Origin: Warburgia ugandensis
Lineage: Eukaryota > Streptophyta > Magnoliopsida > Canellales > Canellaceae
Reading direction: 5' to 3'
Assembly: GCA_035236585.1 (NCBI GenBank)
Contig: CP141126.1
Location: forward strand, 6,709,001 to 6,773,000
DNA: 64,000 nucleotides
How positions within the stretch are numbered: the stretch's first letter is position 1; every line of letters begins with the position of its first letter. Of this stretch, positions 1-12,255 are shown piece after piece. The notes beneath the pieces were generated by a model. The model was not told the origin of the DNA. It saw nothing but the letters and a program-made list of their open reading frames with translations, and did no database searches. The position numbers were made by a program, and so were the translations under genes.

Positions 1-133
1 CACAATTGCTTGGATTTTCAGTGATAGAATCAAATTATGTTGTATATATTGGTGAATTAATTGTGGAAAACAAGTAGAAGATGTCTTTCACAGAGAGGGA
101 ACGACAATTATTCAGATTACCTATCTAGAATGA

Positions 134-2431
134 CTAATACTGTCCGCTAGACATGGCCACTACGGGGCTTGATACAACATGGTTCAGTTGATCAACCCAT
201 CTAAGATAACCAAATGTTACAGGGTTCTCGCTCCAAGCTTCTTTGTCAACCTCTACGACCAATTGAAATCCTTGTTGCTGGTACTTGGCCGTGAATGTAA
301 GTGTATCCGGCTGTGTATGGATTCTCATCCCATTAGGGACCTCGAAAACTGCCCGATAAGCAGAGTTATCATCACCCACATTGGTGACCACTCTGCTGAA
401 AATCTTTACCTTGGGATAGATAGTTGTATTATCAAAAATAGCCATGAAAGAAGGGTAATTGAGCTCACTAGGGGAATCCGGACAAGCCACTTGATCTCCT
501 CTGGTAACAGCTGCTATCTGTGTGTAATTATAACCTAGACTGCAAAGGAAATTAACATAATGTTGGAACTCCATGTCGTAGATAAGCCCTGGGTCCATGG
601 CTTTGTTGGGATTAATATGTCCCGCACCGAAGTCTAATGGCGTCGATGGAAGCCCAGTCCACTGATCTTTAAAGGTCGAGTGGGTGTTGTCTACAAGAAT
701 TGCCGTTGTCATGATAGCGGAACGTATGGCTGCAGGGCTCCAATCCTTGTACACAGATCGCAGGAGTGCTGCTACACCAGCAGCGTGCGGAGATGCCATT
801 GAAGTGCCTGAAAGAAGAGCGTAATCTGTCACCAAGTAATCATCTCCCTTTTGAATGAAGGGCTTGTTAGGAATCCATGCTGCTAGTACATCCTCTCCTG
901 GTGCAAGGATATCCGGTTTTAACAGGCTAGGAGTAATTGGGTCAGGCCCTCTTGAAGAGAAAAATGCCACCTGAGGTGCTGGTTTTGTGCCCAGCTTTGT
1001 TATCTGGAATTTCATCTCTTCAACAGTTGCATTGGTTGTTTCCATTGCGTACTCCCTCACCAAAGAAGCTGTGGCATTTGATAAAACCAGACCAGGGAAA
1101 GAGAAGTCCTCTGGGCTTAGAGTGAATTTCTCGATCACAAAGATACCTCCTGCTGCTCCTGTTCGATTAAGCTCCTCTATCTGTGAAATAGTGTCAGATT
1201 TGTAACTGAGATCACAAAGAACTACCTTTCCGGAGACCTCCTCTGGATCCAAAGATTCACATCCTGTTTTCGTGGTGTTGCCTTTCCCGTAATACAAAGG
1301 TGCATGAGCAATAAAAACACTCTCAGGGTAGTAGGAAGTTCCCTCAAACTTGGCGCCATTACCCAGTGTAAATGAGGCTAAGAAACTCCGGTCAACAGTC
1401 CCGGCGCCAACCGTTAAGATCCATGGTGCTGCATTATGTGTTGAGTTTGGGGAGCCATCATTGCCGGCAGCACATGCAACAAAAATTCCCTTCTCAATGG
1501 CTGAAAGTGCACCGATGGCAATAACATCGTCGTAGTATGGTGTTTGATCAAAGCCAAGAGATAAAGACATGACATCTACACCATCTGCAATTGCTTGATC
1601 CATGCCAGCAAGCACGTCAGTTGCCGCACTCTCATATGAGTCAGTGGCCCATAGTACCTTGTACATGGCTAGGTGTGCTTTTGGGGCTACTCCTCTAGCT
1701 GTTCCCTTTGCATATCCAAAATAATCGGCTCCATATACGTAACCACCAGCAGCAGTAGATGATGTGTGTGTACCATGTCCAAAGAAGTCCCTTGCAGAAT
1801 CGTAGTCGTATTCTTTCGATATGTTTATACCAGCAGCTTTTAGTCCTTTGCTGAAAGATCGAGCTCCAATGAGTTTCCGGTTACAAAGTGAGGAGCTAAA
1901 CTCAGTACCACTTTCACACTCCCCCTTCCATCTCTCTGGAACTGTTGACATTCCACGATCATTGAAGCTCTCACTCTCCGGCCATATTCCGGTGTCAATT
2001 ATCCCAATAATCACATCTTCTCCATAAGCGGCTGCTGGCCATAAACCATTGTGATGATTCAGGCCAAGGAACCTAGGAGTGTGGGTGGTGTAGTGCTTCC
2101 CAAAGGCCTCTCGTAAGGTTGCACGATGAGCTGGCAGTTTCTCCACCTCAGCTAGCTCAGAAGGTGTCAGCCTGCAACTGAACCCATGCATTACATGGCT
2201 ATAAGAGTAGAGGAAATTCTCATCTTCATACGAGGCACCGTTCTTGGATGACAAAGATGCGACGGTGAACCTATGCCATGATTCATGGGTGGAAAAAAAT
2301 TGCGGCTTGTGAGACTGGTCCATGTGGATGATGTACGTCTGGCGTTCCTCCTCGGGTACTGACATGGCACCTATGATACCCATTAGTGCTACTGACCACA
2401 GCAATAGGTGTTGCAGACCATATGAGTCCAT
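134..2431 (-). CDS. Subtilisin-like serine protease, SBT1 family (tomato SBT3-like), intact
   Basis: Secreted plant subtilase (peptidase family S8), intronless, 765 residues counted from the ATG at 2431. Seen: a hydrophobic signal peptide (about residues 4-24), an inhibitor I9 propeptide (YIIHMD to about residue 113), a TTHTP junction where mature plant subtilases begin, Asp146 in IIDTGIWPE, His219 in GHGTHT, oxyanion Asn324 in AAGNDG, and Ser544 in SGTSMASPHAAG. A protease-associated insert lies at about 375-465 and a C-terminal Fn3-like domain ends the protein. The reading frame is open further up to 2494, but a TATA box at 2468-2476 lies inside that extension, so the inner ATG followed by a signal peptide is the likely start. 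Length and domain order match SBT1 enzymes. The substrate cannot be read from sequence; the role is extracellular protein or peptide processing. It is the closest intact relative in the window of the gene at 18338-20587. Confidence 0.93.
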   Translation of the reverse strand: MDSYGLQHLLLWSVALMGIIGAMSVPEEERQTYIIHMDQSHKPQFFSTHESWHRFTVASLSSKNGASYEDENFLYSYSHVMHGFSCRLTPSELAEVEKLPAHRATLREAFGKHYTTHTPRFLGLNHHNGLWPAAAYGEDVIIGIIDTGIWPESESFNDRGMSTVPERWKGECESGTEFSSSLCNRKLIGARSFSKGLKAAGINISKEYDYDSARDFFGHGTHTSSTAAGGYVYGADYFGYAKGTARGVAPKAHLAMYKVLWATDSYESAATDVLAGMDQAIADGVDVMSLSLGFDQTPYYDDVIAIGALSAIEKGIFVACAAGNDGSPNSTHNAAPWILTVGAGTVDRSFLASFTLGNGAKFEGTSYYPESVFIAHAPLYYGKGNTTKTGCESLDPEEVSGKVVLCDLSYKSDTISQIEELNRTGAAGGIFVIEKFTLSPEDFSFPGLVLSNATASLVREYAMETTNATVEEMKFQITKLGTKPAPQVAFFSSRGPDPITPSLLKPDILAPGEDVLAAWIPNKPFIQKGDDYLVTDYALLSGTSMASPHAAGVAALLRSVYKDWSPAAIRSAIMTTAILVDNTHSTFKDQWTGLPSTPLDFGAGHINPNKAMDPGLIYDMEFQHYVNFLCSLGYNYTQIAAVTRGDQVACPDSPSELNYPSFMAIFDNTTIYPKVKIFSRVVTNVGDDNSAYRAVFEVPNGMRIHTQPDTLTFTAKYQQQGFQLVVEVDKEAWSENPVTFGYLRWVDQLNHVVSSPVVAMSSGQY

Positions 2432-2467
2432 GTTGGCTCCGTTGTTGAAGAGATGAGAGGAAGGCAT

Positions 2468-2476
2468 GTTTTTATA
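2468..2476 (-). promoter_or_regulatory. TATA box of the first subtilase gene
   Basis: On the minus strand the sequence reads CTATAAAAAC, a good plant TATA box, 37 bases upstream of the ATG at 2431. Transcription would start near 2440-2448, giving a very short leader. This decides against the upstream in-frame ATG codons at 2467 and 2494. Confidence 0.6.
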
Positions 2477-2494
2477 GAGAAGCTCGTAAGGCAA

Positions 2495-4978
2495 GACTTT
2501 CTCCTCTGATGTTTAATAGTCTATTACAGACGTTAATCACAACGGAATTTATTGGTGATTTCTTCGCACAACCAATATAATACTGATGTAAAGGTCTGAA
2601 ACTCTCTAATCTATCGCTTTGTTTGGTGCCAGCTCCTTGTTTGTTCTTAAGACGGCAAATCCGAGAATACATACAAATGCAAATGGCGCCATATCTTCTA
2701 TGCAGTAGCTTGGTTACATATGAATGTCAATATGGAATTGAGTGATCAACAGCTGAAAACTTTTGTACTAAAAATAAATCTAACTGCCAGGCCGGTGCAG
2801 AGTATATTTTAACGCTTAGACAAAGTAGCATATACACTTTGAGTAACGTGTATCTATCTCCGGGGAACCTTTACATGGTGTCTTCCAATGTACAAAATAC
2901 ACCGATTTATTCATGGAACTAAAAAGTACATCCGGGACACAGACTTGTGTTATCTAAACTGCTCATCTTCTTGGTCTGATCTTAAATAGGATGAACGGAC
3001 AGAGTTCAAAAAAATGAAAAATCATAACCATACGAAGGTTAACACCATCAGATGAGAAGGTTCTTTGGTTATTGCCTGCTCAAGATGTGGGCAAGGAGAT
3101 GAACCCGCCAATATATGATCTACATTGTCCTTCTGATAGGACCGCTTCGAGATCTCCAATGCCTTGAAATCATGCCAATTTAAGAATCTCCGTACTACAG
3201 GTGTTTTTGGTCGCTAACTGGATCTCCAACGACTCAGTTGTGTTTGTCTGATCGGCGTGATCCTTTAGCCTCTTTGAGATGTAACTTAATTGCTATAGTA
3301 TGGATGGGTTAAGTCAAGCAAGGTGGGAATGGAAGAAGCTGCTAGCATCTCTTGCTTCTCATGTGAAAGTGGCAATATTGCGAGCATTCCTCTTGCTTCT
3401 CACGTAAAAGTGAGACCCAGCAGAAGATAAAAGGTATAGATCACCCGGAATTCGGGCACATAGGGCCATAGCATAAGCTAGGTATGAATATTGCTCGTAC
3501 CCAAGCATGCACGATAATTCATTTAGGGACTTCAAGTGTGGATTGGTAATGAGGAACCTATTTTCCAATTAAAAACCTAGCTTAATTTTATAAGCTTATG
3601 ATTTTCCTCCTTCAACGGAACGGTTGGCATATTAAAATCCATACTGTGTGCTCAACAAAAGAAGGCGACACAATCAGAGGCCTAAAATCATGCAATAGTG
3701 GAGAAATGTTCAGGTAATACTGTAAGAACTTTAAAAAACAAAAACCACTTAAAAAAATGGAGGGGGCCGTAATTGATACGGACACCCCCCACCCACTTAA
3801 AGGAAAAAAAAAACACAGAACAGACTCCACGCGATTGAGAGAGGGAGAAGAGAAGAAGGAAGAGAGAGTGGGGGAGAAGGAAAGAGGAGAAAGGAGGGGA
3901 GGAAACTACCGATCCTCCACCCTCCATTTCTCCCATCAACTAAGGGAGGAGGAGATCAACGGTGGAGAAAAGCTGATGGTCGCCGGAAAAGACAGAGTGA
4001 ACGGCGTCATTGATCGACGATCGGTGCTGTTTATTGTCTTCCCCTAGCTACCATGAGCAAAAGCCCTATATTTGCTCGTTGATTTAGCAAGTTTTGGTGG
4101 GGGAAAAAGGGTGAAGAACCCTAAACCCATGGCGGGATTTGCTGGCGACGGAAAAATCAACGGCAATCGTGTTCTTCGGTGACGATTGGAAGTTGAAGAC
4201 ACTCCTTAAGGGTAAGATCTAGGATACCCATCTCTTGAATCTTGGTAGTTTGCAAAATTTATGCATTTTTAACCTAGATTTATAATTATGGATGATCCAA
4301 CAGTTCAATCCCTAATCTAAGGGTAGGGATGAAAAACTAAAGACTTGAAGTAGTCTAAATCATACTAGATTGACAGATCTAGGTAGGAAATCGATCGGAC
4401 AATCTCGGTCGTCCGATCGGGTACTGTTTGCACAATAAATCCTTGATGTCTGATTGATGATCAGACATCACTGATGAATCTTAAGACCTTAAATTAGCTA
4501 GGATATGACAAAAATTGGGAATAGATGGATGAACTAGCTATCTTGATTTGGAAATATATAAATTTACTTGAAATTATGAACATATGGATTTGTATTGACA
4601 ATGAATTCAAAATTTGATTTGGTTAGGTGATCGCTAAGTGATTAAAGGAAAAATATAGCAAATTTGTGGAGCACAAAAAGGAAGGTAGGTAGTTTGGACA
4701 TCAACATGCTTGGAATTTACTAGAAACTTGAGATTTTGATCTTTTTAGTTTATGCAGCTATCAAAAGGGTATATTCATGCAATCTATTTAAAATGTCAAG
4801 TTTACTTTACTATTAGATTGAAGAAAAAACCAATGTATGAAATTTTATGGTTTTATCAGTTTTATAGGCATGGGATGCTGCCTAGTATTATTATATTATG
4901 ACGGACATATTGGGGCCAGTGGACTCTGTGCTAGGAAGATTGAGGACTGATCATTCTCTTTCTTCTGAAATTATATAT
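2495..4978. other. Gene-free upstream region of the first subtilase
   Basis: No gene is recognised. The stretch holds the subtilase promoter and low-complexity DNA. A purine-rich block at about 3830-3910 (GAGAGGGAGAAGAG-type) is followed at 4030-4220 by a leader-like segment ending in GGTAAGATCTAG. That segment resembles an untranslated exon or LTR leader but is not followed by a recognisable coding exon. Two similar 22-base segments beginning TCTTGCTTCTCA occur about 40 bases apart near 3350 and 3390. Confidence 0.5.
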
Positions 4979-7900
4979 TGTAATACCCTAGCAATTTACG
5001 CTATTTTTAACAAAAATTGGACATTTTATAGGAAATAAAGTGAGTTAAATGTTTCACTTTATTTAAAATAGTAAATGAAGGAATTTGTGAGTAGACTTAG
5101 TACCATTATATTATACTCAAAAAATGGAATCCAACGCCTCAAAAATCACCCAAAACGGAGTTCGTATGAAGAAGTTATGGTTGTTTAAAGATTAGGGGTA
5201 TTTCTGGAATTTAAACAGAAAAACGAAAAAGACGAAAAACGCAGGGGGCTGTTTTGATAACGGCACCCCTTGTCGTCTTCCTCCTCTAGACCTCTCTAGA
5301 AACCCTCAATCTTGATTTTTCTAGAGGGATCTGCCACCACCAAGGGTGGCACCGCCATTGGTAGTACCGCCATAGCAAGGCTATAAAAAGCCCCATCTCC
5401 CCTCTCCAAAAACGTGGTTTTCCAGTCATTGGGGTTGGGGTTTCTGGCTAGAATCGGAAACCCAGTTCCCTGCATTTTTCCCGCAACGTCCAGGCCAAGT
5501 CAGGGCGGCCATTCCCCTCTCTTCTCTTGTTCTGGCCTTGCACGACATTGAGAGTTACCTTCTTCGAGTTTTCCAGCACCAAGGGTTTAGGCAGGCAACC
5601 TACCAGGAGGAGTGCCATCTCCGGCTGCTAGGTAAGCCCCTCCTTACCTTCCCTTTTCCTCTGTTTTAGTTCCCCTAGGCCAAGATCCATGCCGGATCTG
5701 GCCTCTTTCCAGCCGGTTTTTCCAGTCGGAGAAGACAAAAGTCGGCTTGGGCCGGCCCTGCATGAACCAGGCGTCCCAGGGATGCCATGCTGCACGTGCA
5801 CCTGGGACGGGTTCCAAGTGTATGACAATGCGTACACTATCCCAGGTACGGCCTTCAGGTAAGCGCACAACATGGGGCACGGGTCTTGGCTCGACCAGGG
5901 TGCACGGGGTGCCCTAGGGTCCGAGACGCGCCATGCTACAAGGTGCGTCCGTGCGATGATGCGCGTCATAGCGTGTCACTTGAGCATGCACGTGCGCGTG
6001 CAAAACGCGGTCCCTGGCACAGCCTTTGGGCGCGCACGCACATAAGGCGGTCGCGGTTCAACCGTGAGACACGGGTGTCCTGGGAATTGGGGCATGCGGA
6101 CCTAATGAGACTTTAAAGTTAGGATTAGAGTACAATTTACAGAGTTAACCATGGAAAAATGGATCTATATCATAGGATCTAGCCTAACAAATGAATTAGG
6201 CAAGGACCATGAACCCTAAAGGCAGAGCTAATGATCTAATGTCTAAATGGATTGAAATTAATAAGGACTCCTTGTATCCATTCATACCCAGGAGTTTATA
6301 AAAGAGACCCAGGGACGGGTTGAGTGATAAAGGACGCTACTCCAGGAGACTTTGAGGTAGGTTCTCTATCGCTACTAGACTTTTAAAAAGAGCCATGATT
6401 ATTTTAATGCATGTTTTAAGTATAAGTTATATAACTTGTTTAGCATGACTTAATTCAATGTACATATGATAAATGCTTTATGCATAGATATTTTTTGCAA
6501 ACAATTGCATATATTGTGTGATTTGTGAGCATTGAGTTTTTGAAAGATTGCGTGTCCTTGAGGGTTACCAAAAGACGCTGGGTAAGCAGTTGTAAGGGCC
6601 AAGCAGTTGTGAGGGACTCAAAGAGGACAGGTTTTGAAAAAGAGGTTTTCGCTTATTTGATCTGATATGATTTGGGCTGATAAGCTCGTGGGCATTATGT
6701 CTAGAGGTTTGGGTTGGCCTCCAGCCTCTACCATTATTAGGTGGATGGGTACCACACCCAAAAAGGGCAACGTCCCTACGTCGACTGCATGTGGTACAGG
6801 GGGCTACCACTGGTGTCACGGCACTGGGTCGACGTGTCATATGCCTCGTGGAGGCTATGACGCTGTGTCCTCAGGTACTCGGGGACCACATGGCGGCGAG
6901 GTTGTGGGCATAGTTGGACCTTATGGTTTGATGATTTACTTGCATTGCATATGGCATGACATGAGGTTGGTCGACCATACCAGATATCCATGAGTTGGAT
7001 TCAGTGGAGCATCGTATGCATATCATTATGTTTATGATATATGATACTTTCGACTTGGATTATGCTATTCTTTAAGTCGTCAATATTTCAGTTTTACGGT
7101 GGTTTTTAATATCGATATTGAACATGATTGTTCGAACGTGCACATGTTTTTAAAGAGCATATGATTTGTAACATAGCATGCATTGTAAAACTAGTAGTGA
7201 TAGACTCCTACTGAGTATAGTATATACTTACCCTATCTTTAACATTTTTCAGGATAGTTCCACTCACAAATAGAAGACGCCTCAGGAGATATTAGTGCTA
7301 CGAGCAAATGAATTAAAAAGGAGACAATTATACATGTAAGTAAACTCTCAACCCTTTGGACATGTATTTGTATTTATTTACAGTTGGGTTGTGTGTTGTG
7401 ACTGGATAGACCTTGGGAAAAAACATTTATGATTCCTGAAGTTTTTCAAAAACTACTTTGATAGTTGTGAAAGCAAATGACACTCGGGGTTTTCAAAATG
7501 TATTTAAAATAAAAGATTTTCCGCTACATTGCATGATTTTTATAAAATGGTTTTCAAATAGGAATGCATCCCGCCTTAGGAATTTAGATCTTGCATTTAA
7601 AAATGCATGGGAAAACCTGGGTCATCACATATATGTATGGTGGATACCTGGCCTGAGGGCATAATGCAAGCTCATGTCATCATGGACAGGTCATGGCTTG
7701 TGTGCTGTGTTTTCCATGAACACGGTGCAAAGGAGTCTATTCGTTTGGTATCGGTGTGATAGCCACGGACTTGATTAGTTCTTGTCCGTTGCACAGAGGG
7801 TCCATTATTTTCGGGTTTATATGTATATTGCGTAATAGCGCAGGTGTAGGGCATCATGGTATTTCAGGTCAATAATAAGTCCTCATGACCAACAGAAGGT

Positions 7901-8968
7901 GGCCGGATTTGAGTGGTTTTTTACTCGTAAAATCTTAATGAGATTTAAAGTATGTGTGTGTGTGTGTGGGTGTGCGTATATACTAGTTGAAATACGCTTT
8001 ATTTACATTTAAGCATTTCCTAGTTTAAATGCATTTCTCTATTAGTTTTGAGGCATGTGAAGAGTCGTGACTATCTTTCATATCATCTAAATGTTTTACT
8101 AAGGTTATTATCATTATTTGGAAACAGTAAGCATGGATGTTAAATTGACGATTCAAATTGATTGGACATGGAAATTATTTGAAATGGCATGGTATAAATT
8201 TCAGAATATATTATATTACTTATTTGACATCAAATGACACAAAATTTCACATATGATAAATTATTCCTTTTAAAGTTAGAACTGCATAAACTTGGGTGTT
8301 GATGATGAAACTACCTACACAAGCGAAGGCTTGCTGAGATATTGTACTTGTTTACAATATCTTAGGTTCGAAGGACTACAGTAAAGGGAAAGGCACATAG
8401 TTTTGACTTGGAAGTTACAAGGAAGCTATTTTGAGTAAACGTGAGATATAAGATTTCTGAAGGTTCTTACAACTCTTATGTAATAAAAAATTGCTCATGA
8501 CTATTAGAAATGGACATGTGAATGTGTATTCATTACTGTTTGACACGAATGGCTATGACTGGAGTGATCCTTGGTATACAGGTCAATTACCTAGCCTTTT
8601 TGGCATTACCAAAATGTTTCATTATTTAAATTAAACGAAAATGTGTATGTTGGTATTTGGAAGGAGACAGAGTCTCTATCATGGATATTTATATGTATAT
8701 GATAATTATCAAGTGTTGCATTGTATGCATTAAATGCACAAGGTCCGAAATATAGGGGAGACTCTGCTGGATTTTTGGTAAGAATGTGATGTTCATTCCT
8801 CTGAAAACCATTATTTTTAATGGAAAAAAAAAGATACTTGGGATTTTTAAAATATTCTTTTCAAAGTTATTCTTTCGCTATTTGGTTTTAAATAGTTTTA
8901 TAAAAGTATTGGGGTCTCACAAAGCAAAAGATTTATGAAAAAGCATTATAAAAACCCGAGATGTCACA
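4979..8968 (+). mobile_element. Probable long LTR (solo) of a Del/Tekay-like Ty3/gypsy element
   Basis: No coding potential is seen over about 4 kb. The segment starts TGTAATACCC and ends ACCCGAGATGTCACA. At 7201-7255 it carries the motif typical of Del/Tekay LTRs, CTACTGAGTATAG followed by an ACTTACCC stretch and TTTTTCAGG. The same motif and the same 3' terminus occur in reverse orientation at 23341, 33149 and 35883, which supports family membership and orientation. No internal gag-pol, primer site or clear target duplication is seen (TATAT before, AATAC after), so the left border is less certain than the right. It lies just upstream of the 5'-truncated subtilase pseudogene. A TG-rich microsatellite lies at 7951-7976. 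Confidence 0.5.
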
Positions 8969-9028
8969 AATACTCATCTAGTATGCTCTACTACATATAT
9001 GGTTCGGATCATTAAATTACTGGGCCCG

Positions 9029-10423
9029 ACTTTAATGTCAGTCTGGGATTCTTTGAGACACCATTCTACGAGCACGTTACATTGGGAGGTTTCGCTGCTA
9101 TGGAGAGAGGGATCTTTGTTTCATGTAGCGCTGGAAATAGAGGACCCCCTGCTCATACCATCTTCAGTGTTGCTCCTTGGATCACAAGCGTTGGTACGTC
9201 CACTATAGATCGAGGATTTTCCAGCTTTGGTGACGCTTGGCATTGGCGTGACAACTGTTCTAGGAAAATCAGTTTTTCCTGAAAGCATTTTCATCTCTGG
9301 TGTTTCCATTTGCTATGGACATGGAAATACAAGTAAAGAGACGTCTGATTTCTACTCTCCTGACCCAAAAGATGTAGCAGTAAGATTCTTTTCTGTTCAT
9401 ATGGTTTGTTCATTCACAGATATATGAGATGAACATAAATGGGGCTACTGGAGCGATCTTTGCGAGTGATTTTGGATCATTTATGCATGCCAAAGATTTC
9501 TTTATGCCATTTGTCTGACAAGTGTGAAGGGTGGTCAGAAGGTGAAACATTACGTAAAGAAATCTGGACAAAATTCAACAGTGGATATGAAGTTTCAAAT
9601 TACACTGCTGGGAACCAAACCAGCCCACAAGTGGCTGATTTCTCTTCTCGCAGGCCTGATACCGAGGATTTGCACCCATTGACTCTGATTACTTGCTCAC
9701 GGATTATGCAATTGAATCTGGAACGTCTCTGTCGTCGCCACGTATTGTTGGTGTAGCTGCTCCGTTACGATCCATCCACCGTGATTGTAGTTCAGCAGCC
9801 ATCAGATCAGCTCTCGTGACTACTGCAGATCTTCCCGACAACACCTGGAGCCCGGTCCTTGATTCGATCTATGGTATGTTGGCAACTCCTTTTGATTTGA
9901 CTCTGGACATATAAATCCCAAACAAGGCCATTGACCCTGGTCTTATTAACGATATACAGTTGCAGGATTACGTTGAGTTTCTCTGCGGGCTCAACTATAT
10001 AGATCAAAAGATTAGGGTTATCAATAGGACATCAAATTATACTTGCAGAAAGGAGAATCTCGATGTCAATTATCCCTCATTCATGGTCATCCTGAATAAC
10101 ATGCACTCTTTTCAACCTTCATTTAGTACAACTTCGACGAGTTTTGTTGATCCTCCTTCGGTTTATCGGGCGGTAGTGAAGGCACCAACCAGCAGGAAAG
10201 TTGTGGTGGAGCCCAACACGCTCACTTTCAAAGGGAAAACCAGCAACCAACAATTCACTCTGAGCTTCGAGATCAACGTGGCGAACACTCGGATTGAGAG
10301 AGCGACTACATCGGCAATTATGGGTACCATGGCTGGTACGAGGATGGGGGAAAGCATGTGGTAAGAAGTCCCATTGTTTCTGCTTTTGCCCCTTCAAACT
10401 TGAGGTGTATGTTGCAAGGGTAA
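9029..10423 (+). pseudogene. Subtilase pseudogene, 3' half only
   Basis: Homology begins at DFNVSLGFFETPFYE, equivalent to about residue 285 of the intact genes, and runs to the C-terminus (KHVVRSPIVSAFAP, stop at 10421-10423). Seen: the oxyanion region CSAGNRGP, remnants of the PA insert, LGTKPAPQVADFSSR-like sequence in shifted frames, a Ser motif SGTSLSSP, PGLINDIQLQDYVEFLCGL, and the Fn3-like end (VEPNTLTFKGK). The pieces sit in at least three frames with internal stops, and the signal peptide, propeptide and catalytic Asp and His part are absent. It is closest in wording to the minus-strand gene at 134-2431 (YPSFMVI, LLTDYA, DYVEFLCGLNY). The missing 5' half is not found upstream, where the Del-like LTR lies. 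Confidence 0.88.
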
Positions 10424-11797
10424 ATACTTTCCAGGCATGTGGACTAGTACCACAGGAAGCGTTTGAAAATTGATTAGAAATCTGATCCAGAAAGGGAATC
10501 AAATGGAGCCATTAAGCCGGATAAAATCGTAAAAAAGCTATATTTTATGGTGGGGCATTCGATGTGATTTTCAGTCCTTGGTGAGAACTGAGTAAGTACA
10601 TGTGGGCCCTATGTGTTAATCATTTAAACCGTTTTATCTACTGTTTCGTCCTTTTGATGAGCCAAGCACTAAATTCAAGTCCATCTGAAGCATTAAACCT
10701 CTAATTTCTAGAGCTAAATGGATGGTTGGGAATCCAAAAACAACGATCGACATTATTCATAATCAGCATAAACTAATTAATATAAGACTTGTGGAGTCGT
10801 CAACAAGGATAAATTTGGCTGTATCCTCACAATGGCGTGTTTTTCTTATGCATTGAGGTCTGAAAATGGACAGGCGGATCGTTTGGTGTGTGAGGGCGCT
10901 CTTGATTCCTTGCGAATTCAGATGTTTGAAGAGACATGGATCAGATGAATCATTACTCCTCCTTTCGGCCCATATAAGCTGCTACCTCATTTCAGCGCTT
11001 AATTGTATAACTTCTAACCATCTTTGAATCCTTATTCCTCCGATCGGCCTGTATTAGCTGCTACATATTTGATTTCAGCGCTTAATTATATAGCATTCTA
11101 ACCATCTTTTCATGGAAATGATTTTCTTGCAGCCCACCTCGGTCTTCGGGTACATGTTTCTTCTTCTATCTATTAATCAAGTCATCATTCCATTCAAAAC
11201 ATAAAGCAATAGTTCTGATAATTAATTAAGAATCATATAGTTGCTGCTAATAATTTCCATTAAAAATATCCATACTGAATCTTACCCCCTAAATATGGAT
11301 TAGTATGCAAAGCATAGGTTAGCACATAAAAAAAGGTAAATGGGCTCAAACCGTCATCCCGAGAAAAACTGTCTCACTCGGGATTGTCTGTATATCAATA
11401 TTTCGCTTGTTGAATGATCTACGCCTTCAATTTTGCGAAGGCCTTTTGATGGATGTAAATCATTTAATTTCTAGTCGTCCTTTTGGAAGCTTCAAATAGT
11501 TACAACCTTACAGCAAGGCTTACCGTTACGAATTGGCAGGTTTTCAAATAGTAGTGGGCAAAATTGCAAGGGGGGCTCCCTCTTTTTAATGATCCAAACT
11601 ATTCAGCTCTTGGCTAATGCAATGGATAACCACACACTTAAGTTGATCCCATCTGAATATTTCAGGCCTCTGTATACGCAACAAACGAGAAAGCAAAGGC
11701 TCAGTATTATTTATAAATGAAGAATTTTATGTATGATTCATCCGTGATTGCCAGATAAATCGTTGGGATGGTTGAAATAGTTAGCTGCTGTGCTTTG
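10424..11797. other. Gene-free region with a diverged tandem duplication
   Basis: No gene is recognised. About 75-80 bases are duplicated side by side at 10952-11025 and 11032-11110; both copies contain AGCTGCTAC, TTTCAGCGCTTAATT and CTAACCATCTTT. The remainder is AT-rich sequence leading to the copia element. Confidence 0.5.
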
Positions 11798-12255
11798 TGT
11801 TGGTTATGTGTGTGGGTCATCCCATCTCATGAGGCAAGCCTTACAACTTAAGTGACTTGAGCCATTTACTTATAACACGTATGTCTTATTTCTCTTAGTG
11901 TGGTTTTATAAGAGTATATTCCTCTGAGGAAAGAGTTGAGGAGTTTTCTTGTAAACTTAGAAGAAGGTGATCCTCAAGCAATGCTTAGCTTGAGAAGAAG
12001 AAGGCTTATAATTTCTTTCTTGCTAGTGGATTTGGTGCATTAGCTCCATAGTTGTTACCTCTCAATGAGAGGGTTTTCCATGTGAATTGTTGTTGTTGTT
12101 TTTAATCTATACTTTCTTTCTTTTTCCCATTCATTACTAGTGGTTTGTGTTGGTGGGCTTGCTTATCGCTATTTAGCATCCTAAGTATTTGTAAGAATTC
12201 CTAATAGATTCACATTGAAGGAAGACATTTCACATTTGCTCTGATCTTCCCAACA
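11798..12255 (+). repeat. Left LTR of the copia element
   Basis: 458-base LTR bounded by TGTTGG and CCAACA, followed after two bases by the methionine-tRNA-type primer site. It is clearly diverged from the right LTR, indicating an old insertion. Confidence 0.75.

Noticed and set aside
3757..4047. 96-codon open frame on the plus strand
   Set aside because: It consists of a purine-rich low-complexity run (Arg, Glu, Gly, Lys) without any family motif; openness follows from composition.
5628..6116. Overlapping open frames on both strands in a GC-richer block
   Set aside because: They lie inside the coding-free Del-like LTR, overlap each other on opposite strands and contain no domain; the higher GC content explains the lack of stops.
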